Part shown: positions 56,775 to 64,000 of the stretch, piece by piece | Layout: every line of letters starts with the position of its first letter | Numbering within the stretch: the stretch's first letter is position 1 | NCBI RefSeq assembly: GCF_024868665.1 | Contig: NC_079890.1 | Location: forward strand, 6,402,718 to 6,466,717 | Length of the DNA: 64,000 nt | Reading direction: 5' to 3' | Source of the DNA: Triplophysa rosa | Lineage: Eukaryota > Chordata > Actinopteri > Cypriniformes > Nemacheilidae | Notes under the pieces: model-generated | What the model was told of the DNA's origin: nothing | Databases searched by the model: none | Seen by the model: the letters and a program-made list of their open reading frames with translations, nothing else | Program-made: the position numbers and the translations under genes

Positions 56775-56819
56775 CTTTTGGGTGTCGCGCCACGAATAGG
56801 CAGCAAGGGGCAGCAAACT

Positions 56820-57059
56820 AGCAAGTCTAGGCGCGCTGCGGACGTGAGGAAGACTATGGCAGAGTTAGGCGGTCAGGGGGAAGCGAAAGGCTCCTCGTGC
56901 ATGCGGTGATGAAGATTAGGTGGTGAGGGGATGAGTAGGCATTTTGTGGCGCGAGGGTCCACGCCCGCAGCACTTTGCCACCCTTTGTGGTGTCCGTTCA
57001 ATGCCTTTCCGGGAAAACGGCCCCTAAACTCCGATAAGGGAAAAAAGTCCCAATCATAA
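56820..57059. other. Junction region left of the DIRS element
   Basis: GC-rich sequence with two GTGGCGCGA words (near 56787 and 56947). The exact left end of the DIRS element is not determined. Confidence 0.35.
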
Positions 57060-57604
57060 TAAGAGTGAGCGAGAATTTGGCATCCAATTCAGGTATACAA
57101 GCCCTTCGTCTGACTAGTCGACCCATGGCAATCTATATGAATGGACAATTGTCCACGATTTACCTAACTTCCCTTGCATAGGGAGGAATTAGTGCAGATA
57201 CCACATGATCTCACCATCAGGGGAGAACTCATGGGAAAACGTGTGGACCAAAGGAGGTCCACCTAGGGAGGTCATGGGTTGCCGAGGTGGGAAACATTCA
57301 TGAGGATACATCAGACGGAACTGGGGGGGGTTACCACGCCTGGAGCACTAGGTCCGGTTAGAGCTATGTGGTAGATAACTCAACTGTTCCCCTGCCTAAG
57401 GAGGTAGGGCTGCTCTGCCCAGCCTGCCCCCAGGAGGGTGCTTAGTGATGGATGGAATGCCTGTTCTTTACTCAGTGGGGAAAGAAGGGAGGCGTAATAG
57501 CCGCTGATCCCCCTAGAGGAAGGGGGAAGGGCTTTCGCAGGCGTACGCCCTACCGGCTGCCGGTCCTACACTTTACCCTGCAGGACGCGGGCTGACACCG
57601 GTCC

Positions 57605-57746
57605 CACGTGTAGGTATTAGAACCTCGTGAAGGTGTTGGGCGTAGCCCAACCCGCAACTCTGCAGACACCGGTGCCACGCGTAGGTATTAGAACCTCGCG
57701 AAGGTGTTGGCCGTAGCCCAACCCGCAGCTCTGCAGATGTCTGCCA
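57605..57746. repeat. 71-bp tandem duplication in the recombinase region
   Basis: CACG(T/C)GTAGGTATTAGAAC recurs at 57605 and 57676 with few mismatches over about 71 bases. As 71 is not a multiple of three, it shifts the frame. The duplicated stretch corresponds to the GWATANTFARF end of the recombinase. Confidence 0.85.
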
Positions 57747-58604
57747 GAGAGGCGCCCTGAGCCAGTGCCCATGAGGAGTGTGCCTCATTCCTAATGGGCA
57801 GGGGCGATCTTGAGTTCGGTATACCGTAGCGCCGGCATCCACGATCCAGTGCGTCACCTCTGTTTGGAGACAGCCCTCCCCTTCTGCTGACCTCCAGAAC
57901 AGACAAGAGCTGCTCAGAGCTTCTGAAGCTCTGCGTGCAGTCCAAGTAGAGGCGCAACGCGCATATTGGACACAACACGGATGGGGTTGGGTCTTCCTCC
58001 CCGGTGGGGAGCGCCTGCAGGTTTACCACCTGGTCTCTAGGGGGAGTGGTGGGAACTTTGGGCACGTAGCCGGGCCAGGGTCTCAGGATAACGTGAGAAT
58101 CACCGGGCCAGAGTTCTAGGCAATCTGTGGACACGGAGGGTGCTTGTAGGTCCCCTACCTTCTTGGAGGTGAGCACCATCAGGAGAGCTGTCTTTATCCT
58201 GAGGTGAGAAAGAGCAGCAGCTCCGAGGGGCTCGAAGGGGGAGGCCTCTTTAGGGTACGGAGCGCTGATGAGGCGGTAGCCTTCTCGCGCCCCTTTATGA
58301 ACCTAATGACCAGGTTGTGCTGTCCCAGAGGCTTCCCAGCAACTGGGTCATGATGAGCGGCCATAGCGGCTACATACACTCCCAGTGTGGAGGGGGGAGA
58401 GCTTACTCTCCAGTCTCTCTTGAGGAAGGGACAGCACATTCCCGATCGAGCAACTCCGTGGGTCTTCTCTTCGAGAAGAGCACCAGGATGAGAAGAGGCA
58501 CCACTTATGGGCGTATAGCCGCCTAGTGGCCGAGGCCCTAGTCTGAGTGGTGTCCCAACCGCCGGGGGTGGGCCACTCAGGATCTCCTCGTCCCATCCAG
58601 ACAT
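57688..58604 (-). pseudogene. DIRS tyrosine recombinase, broken
   Basis: 58604-58194 carries the N-terminal part (STLGVYVAAMAAHHDPV...GQHNLVIRFIKG). After a frame break, 58179-57688 carries the catalytic part: TSKKVGDLQAPSV, LRLYLDCTQSFRSSEQL, and the C-terminal HSSWALAQGASLADICRAAG and WATANTFARF. In relatives I know, the first block usually has Arg where KK stands here, so a catalytic arginine may be replaced. The enzyme would insert circular element DNA. Confidence 0.82.
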
Positions 58605-58739
58605 GGAAGTTCCAGGGGTCTGCCTGGTATGCCATAACGTGCCCCTTCCCCTGGGAAAGGGGGTCCTTCACCAGGGGGATCGGCCAGGGGGGAGTTGTTG
58701 TCAAGAGCCTTAGCTCCGAGAACCAAGTCCGGTTGGGCC

Positions 58740-59403
58740 AATAGGGTGCAACTAGTACCACTTGATGCTCCTCTTCCCTGGCGTTGCACAAGACCTGTGC
58801 AATGAGGCTTACTGGGGGGAAGGCATACTTCCACTTACCCCGCGGCCAGCTGTGCATTAAGGTATCCATGCCGAGGGGTCCCTCGGTCAGGGAGTACCAA
58901 AGCGGGCAATGGGAGGAGTCCGGGGAGGCAACAGGTCCCCCTGTGCCTGGCCGAACTGCTCCCATATGAGCCGGACTGAGTTGCCGCTCTCCGCGAGGCG
59001 TCGACTGACGAGAGAGCGCGTCGGCTGTCTGGTTCAGGTATTCTGGGATATGTGTGGCTTGCAGGGAGCTGATCACCTGCTGACTCCACAGGAGGAGGCG
59101 TCGGGCGAGTTGTGTTAGCTGCCGTGAGTGAATGCCACTCTGTCGATTGATATACGCCACGGCAGTTGTGCTGTCTGACCGGACCAGCACGTGCTTGCCC
59201 TGCACGAGAGGCTGCAGCCTCTTCAGTGCAAGTAGCACAGCCAACAACTCTAGGCAGTTGATATGCCAACGCAGGCGGGGGCTCGTCCACCGCCCGACAC
59301 TGCGTGCCCGTTGCACACGACACCCCACCCCTGCAGGGAGGCAACCGTCGTCACATGACGTGCCTTGCTGCCCTAGGGGGACCCTGTCCACCAAAAGGGT
59401 CAT
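58740..59403 (-). pseudogene. DIRS RNase H region
   Basis: HINCLELLAVLLALKRLQPL, LVRSDSTTAVAYINRQSG and LNQTADALSRQ are the three hallmark blocks of the DIRS RNase H, giving the E, D and D residues. The frame is open through this part, then runs on with weak similarity to 58348. Confidence 0.85.
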
Positions 59404-59699
59404 TGAAGACCAGGGGGTTGGGGTGCGTCAGCAGAGAGGCGTGATGACCATACGCCTGCTGCCGGTGTGCCACGCTCTCCAGGGAACCCAACTCTGTAGC
59501 CAGTGTTGGGGCGGTCGCATGTGCATAAACCCGAGGAGGACCACCCCCACCAAGGATGCCATGTGCCCAGGAGCCTCTGAAATTGTTTCAGGGGGACCGC
59601 TGACTGCCTGAAGTGCTTCAGGAAGTTCAACACTGACTGACCGCGAGTCAGTCACGCTGTCATGGGGACAGAGTCGAGTTCCATACCGAGAAAGAGGAT

Positions 59700-60465
59700 G
59701 CTCTGCACAGGGGAGAGCTTGCTCTTTTCTCAGCTGACCTGTGGTCCCAACCGATCTAGGTGCCGGAGCACTAGGTCCCTGTGTGTACACAACAGATCTC
59801 GTGAGTGTGCCCAAATGAGCCAGTCGTCGAGATAGTTAGTACCCGCACACGATCTTCGTGAAGACTCGTGGGGACAGGGTCAGACCGAAAGGGAGGACTC
59901 TGTACTGATATGCCCGCCCTCGAAAGCGAGACATGAAAGTAAGCATCCTTCAGGTCGATTGCCATGAACCAATCTTGGCATCTGGTAGATGCCAGGATGT
60001 GCTTCTGCGTAAGCATCCTGAACGGCAGCTTGAGTAGGTGCCTGTTCAGGGTACGCAGATCTAGCAACCCCCCTTTTTGAGGACGATGAAGTACGGGCTG
60101 CAAAACCCATTGAACATCCCGGCTAGAGGGACGAGCACGATTGCTTGCCAGAGGGGTGGTGACCCTGGCCTGAAGCACAGGAGCATCCTAACCTCTGACT
60201 GAGGTTGAAAGGATGTCCTGAACTTGAGCGGGCATCTGCTAAGTTGTATCGCGTAGCCGAGACGGATCGTATCCCGTAGCCACCGTGATGGTTTGGGGGC
60301 TCTAGTCAGGCTCCCAGGGACCGAGACAGGGGCTAGGGGCATGATCTGCTTCATCGACCTCCCAGGGGGTGGTTCGATGGCGAGCATTGCGGATCCCTTG
60401 CCGTGGGGAGGCCCCCGGGGAGGAGATCGGCTCTGCTGCTTACCTGCCTGGCGATTATGTAGCAC
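59700..60465 (-). pseudogene. DIRS reverse transcriptase, frameshifted
   Basis: Blocks in order on the minus strand: GMFNGFCSPYFIVLKKGG, LDLRTLNRHL, DWFMAIDLKDAYFHVS and a YLDDWLIW catalytic motif at about 59822-59845 in another frame. At least two frameshifts separate them. LDLRTLN and DLKDAYFH are typical of DIRS RTs. Confidence 0.85.
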
Positions 60466-60499
60466 AACGCACTGTCGTTTGAGCGTGCTGAGGGCTACT

Positions 60500-62283
60500 G
60501 ATTATCCTCGACATTGGGTCTCGCCGTGACGCAACGTCGAGTTGCCAAGCACCGTCGTGTAGAGGGTGAGAGCGGCTGTGATAAACACCTAGGCAGAGAA
60601 GAAACTCTTAAGAGAGTGGGCTGTTGGGACGGGGCAGGAACCGTCCCAGATCGACCACCCAGCGATGGAATGGCTGGTGTCAGGCCTGGTGGTATTCTCA
60701 ATCTCCCTGGGGTCTTTCCATGAAGGCCGCTTCTGCTTTCGCCGCGGCTGCTGACGGGGCGATGGTCTCCTCTTCGATGTCCCTTCTGGGGGGCTGCCTG
60801 AGTGGGGGGCACCAGAGCCGGAGAGCGTCGAAGAGGACCAGGGCTGCTGGGAAGCAGATGGTGCACGGGACTCGAAGGCGGACCTTCTCGGCGTTACTCA
60901 TCTGTGCAAGGTTTGGCCAGAGGTGTCTCTCATGGACCACAAGTGTGGACATCGCCTGACCCAGGGCCCGCGTGTTCACCTTCGGTCGCCCATAGAGCGA
61001 GGTCGGTGGCGGCGCGGAGTTCCTGCATAAGCGCTGAGTCGGTCTTACCCTCGTGGAGCTCTCTCAACGCCTTGGCCTGGCAGGAGTCATAGCGTGGAGA
61101 GAGGAGGCAGCTTGGCCCGCAGCAATGTAAGCTCTCGACACCGGAGATTCCGAGACCCTCCATGCTTTGGACGGGAGTCTAGGTCGAGCCCCCCAGGGGG
61201 CCGCCGCCTGCGGGCACGAGTGCACAGCGGCGGCATGCTTCACCTCAGGGACATCGACGTATCCTCTAGCTGCCTCACCCTCGAGGGAAGAGAGGGTTAC
61301 AGAACTTGTTTGACGTGAACGTGCCGGAAAGGGGCGTTCCAGGTTTTACTAAGTTCTTCATGCACTTCCGGTAAACACGGCACTGGGGGCGGGCGCAGCC
61401 TGGAGCCGCGCTCAAACCCGAGGCACCATGTAACCAGCCGCGAGCGCTGGGAGAGGCAGTGCGGGCACTGCAACCCAATGCTCACGGCGGTCCGGGAAAG
61501 CATGGCTGACATTTCGTCTTTCGCCTCTTCCTGGGCTCGACCCCCCGAGGGAGGGAGCCCGAGGAATCGTCGGAGTCGGATGGCAGTACGTCACCCCCCG
61601 ATGCTGCAAGAGACATCTCATCACCACGCATTGTGTCCGAATACGTGGTTGAGGAACAAGACGGTGGGACCGTTTCCTGGGGAACGGTCAGACGAGCTAG
61701 ACGAGGTGCGAACGGTCCGTGAGCCAGTGGCTGGCAGATTAACGCTCACAGTAATCCTCATATCACCCTTGCTGCTTGCCGTAGCGGGCGGCAGGGCGGT
61801 AGTCCTGCCGTCACAGAACGGGGAGCAAACGAGGTGGTGGCTGAGTCCCGTGGGAACACAGCCACCTGTGACGCAACGTCTGAATCGTCAACCGCCCGCA
61901 GTGCGGGTAGGACGTATCCACAATGTCTGCCCCAGCTTACTTGAAGCAGACACCGTGTCCGGCCCCCTCCTCGATGAGTGTGTTGCACCCATGAGAACAG
62001 CGGGACATGCCACGCTGGAGAAATTTGCTCTTTTAGAAAAAAACACTCGAACACTCCTGGCACTGCCGAGACGCTCAGGGGAAGTCGCTGCAGGAAGGGA
62101 CCGTCCGCTGCACCACGTCGTAAGATTCCAGCAGTAATTGGGCGTAGAGTTTGAAGTCTCAAAGTCGATCAGTGTGAAGGCTCCGAAGAACAAAAGGTGA
62201 ATGAATGCAGCACGCCTTCTCCCTTTTATACCCGGATATCCGGGGGCAGCGTCCGGCATGCAAATTTCATTCGCCAATTTCAT
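60500..62283 (-). pseudogene. DIRS gag remnants
   Basis: 60979-60698 reads RALGQAMSTLVVHERHLWPNL, a motif characteristic of DIRS gag. Upstream frames (62283-61888, 62162-61758, 61627-61412) contain scattered gag-like pieces. The region is heavily frameshifted, with several overlapping open frames on both strands due to high GC. Confidence 0.65.
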
Positions 62284-62394
62284 TGGCCTTTTCTAAACTA
62301 GTCAGAAGTTGATAGGTTCTCAAGAGCGAACCCCCATCTGTCGGCTCGACACAATGTCGAGAGACCGACAGAAAGGGAATGCCAGGTAGTGCAG

Positions 62395-62711
62395 CCAAAC
62401 TTGGTGTGCTGTATTGTTAAATGTCCTGTGGCTCTATCAAGCACTTGGTTAGGTCTTGTTCGACCAACAACTGTGTTCATTCCAAGGGTGGTTATAGAGA
62501 ATGGGTATTGCTTAGCTATTGTTGTAAATGCTGCTAAAATGCTGTTGTCCTGAAGCAGAATGCTCTGCAGTGTCCGATGTTGACTTTGTCCAAGGAGCCT
62601 AATAGCTTGCTCTGATGAATATGGATAAAGCGGAAATCGTCTGGAATCTGGAGTCTTTAACTCTCGTCGGGTGTGATCATCTATTGTCAAAGGCACTACT
62701 TGCTTCCACAT
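62395..62711 (-). CDS. Unrecognised ORF beside the DIRS element
   Basis: The ATG at 62711 opens a frame of about 105 codons up to the DIRS boundary (MWKQVVPLTIDDHTRRELKT, later SEQAIRLLGQSQHRTLQ and TLGMNTVVGRTRPNQVL). Composition is that of a real soluble protein: mixed charges, hydrophobic periodicity and no low complexity. The frame runs into the DIRS end near 62390 and stops at 62298, so it may be an exon cut by the insertion. I do not recognise the family. It could also be part of another transposon ORF. Confidence 0.4.
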
Positions 62712-62729
62712 TTAATAAAGTTCAATTGT

Positions 62730-63490
62730 TGTGTTAGAAAGTTGTGTAATAGGTCCAGAAGTACAAATTGATGTCCGTATATGATAATGTCAAATATCCA
62801 GTAACATCGACCACCTCTTAGATGGAAGGTGAGTCTGGTTTTCTCGGACATATTAGTTCTTTGGAGTTATTTTCTGTTGTCAAGGTGGGTTTTTGATGTG
62901 GTCGTGAAGGCTTGTCAAGATGCTTGGATATTTCGTGTGGCATTGCCTAGTGCACGCCGAGGGACCCACACTCCAGCTGGCCCAGATGGAAGCCATCTGG
63001 GTGACGCTGTCTTCAGATTTAAAAGCCACTGGCCCTGTACCGTTGGCACCACCACTTGCTGCTATGTAGATCAGGTTCAGCAGCTCAGTTGGTTGGCAGC
63101 TTCTCAGAATCTGAGCACCAGGTGGACTCACATAAGAGTTTTGATTATATCAATAAAATAATTAATGAAAAGTATGTATATATAAAATAATAAATAAAAA
63201 ATACATTTTATATATTTTAGATGCAAAAACATTAAACAAAACAAAACAAAATATCTAGCTGTCTGCCTTACCAATTCTATGAAGCTATCTATACTAGTCC
63301 CCATATGAGAGTATACAATTATACGCTGCCTCCCTTACTATCCAAAAACAGAGCGAACAGCAAAATAAAATGTATCAAAAGAAAATGGCACCCCTTTTAT
63401 ATCCATTCTTAGTGTTAAATGTCAGGGATACAGTTCAATAAATGTCTGAACATAAAAAAGAAAAAATCTATTTTAATTGTGTTGAATTGA
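62730..63490. other. Intergenic, no gene recognised
   Basis: A minus-strand frame at 63131-62880 (TGPVAFKSEDSVTQMASIWAS) is open but unrecognised. Bases 63150-63480 are AT-rich with A-runs. Confidence 0.35.
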
Positions 63491-63497
63491 CATTTAA

Positions 63498-63735
63498 ACA
63501 GAGGTGGGTAGAGTAGCCAAAATCTTTACTCAAGTAAAAGTACAAGTAACTAGAGAAATTGTTAGTCACTATTTATAATATAGTATAGTCTATAGTCTAT
63601 AATATAGTACAGTATGTAGTATTTATAATATAGTATAAGTCACTATTTTAAAAATTACTTGAGTAAAAGTAAAAAAGTATGCAATGAAAAAACTACTCAA
63701 GTAGCTAGTTACTTAATTACTTTGTATCTGATTAT
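63498..63735 (+). repeat. hAT-type non-autonomous repeat (CAGAGGTGGGTAG)
   Basis: CAGAGGTGGGTAGAGTAGCC followed by TACTCAAGTAAAAGTACAAG is a very common vertebrate hAT-type end; a mirrored TTACTTGAGTAAAAGTA occurs at 63656. Between them is an ATAATATAGTATA tandem stretch. The right end is not resolved before the window ends. Confidence 0.6.
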
Positions 63736-64000
63736 ATAGGCCTACTATATAAAATTAATATTAACGCCAATATTTTAATATTACATTTTAATCAATATTT
63801 TTAATTATCATAAGTAGATATCTTTGCAATATACTAGAGAGACTAAAGAATAGACAAACACAGAAGAGACAAGCATTTCTGTAAATTTCATCTAGTCCTG
63901 ATGTCAATGTAGTTTACACAACTTATTTAGAATAATAGACCATGTCAAACTAAAGCATGAACTAAACTCAGAGCATTTCCTAAGATGATCTAGAACATCT

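Larger units (their letters stand above)
57060..62385 (-). mobile_element. Degenerate DIRS-type retrotransposon
   Basis: Read on the minus strand it has gag remnants, RT, RNase H and a tyrosine recombinase, the DIRS set; there are no LTRs and no DDE integrase. The right end has CATCTGTCGGCTCGACA..TGTCGAGAGACCGACAG, an inverted-repeat structure of the sort found at DIRS termini. Many frameshifts and stops break all ORFs. DIRS elements integrate as circles through the recombinase and leave no target duplication; none is seen. The left boundary is approximate. Confidence 0.85.

Overview
The window looks like repeat-rich euchromatin from a teleost, most likely a cyprinid-like fish. That is an inference from the mix of elements: L2/CR1-type LINEs, tRNA-derived SINEs whose tail ends near a GTAAGTCGCTT motif, DIRS elements, hAT fragments, chromodomain and Gmr1-like Ty3/gypsy elements, long palindromic repeats, and vertebrate histone genes with 3' stem-loops. 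I see no bacterial operon, CRISPR array or plasmid feature. Most long open frames belong to mobile elements; host genes are few and mostly broken.

Layout. 1-776: C-terminal part of an unknown gag-like ORF, open at the window edge. 838-5397: two decayed LINEs. 5400-9930: repeats, including a 1.9 kb block between 21-bp direct repeats and a GACGTCT-type palindrome. 10188-16835: a large inverted repeat with ~1.1 kb arms; its right arm is split by an apparently intact LINE (973-aa ORF, matching target-site duplication). 16836-19600: SINE, solo-LTR-like block and a second palindrome. 19600-22900: a THAP-domain first exon, a CCAAT-box minisatellite, a second SINE and an unrecognised coding exon. 22960-23480: reverse LINE RT fragment. 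25817-28015: three exons of a PRMT3-like gene copy, cut off by a hAT-like element. 29046-34764: minus-strand chromodomain Ty3/gypsy element whose 1509-codon frame is broken only by a 411-base N gap; its LTRs carry a 35-bp minisatellite.

36046-50310 is a three-level nest. An outer Ty3/gypsy element (tRNA-His-type primer site, TATA duplication) holds a hAT element (36635-43020, perfect 8-bp CTTTACAG duplication), which holds a Gmr1-like gypsy element (36996-42046, CTGT duplication) with integrase upstream of reverse transcriptase. The order of insertion can be read directly from the sequence.

51184-52603 holds a linker histone H1 gene with a one-base insertion in its globular domain and a 5'-truncated H2B gene, both with histone 3' stem-loops. 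56163-56816 is a cysteine-rich fragment of a fish multigene family, on the minus strand. About 57060-62385 is a degenerate DIRS retrotransposon (gag, RT, RNase H, tyrosine recombinase) on the minus strand, next to an unrecognised ORF at 62395-62711. The window ends in a hAT-type repeat.

The genes do not form a pathway. The coherent story is layered transposition into a host region that contained a histone pair, a THAP gene start and a duplicated prmt3-like segment. I found no clearly new biological system. The most unusual signals are the array of perfect U1-complementary 5' splice sites in an LTR and the triple nest.
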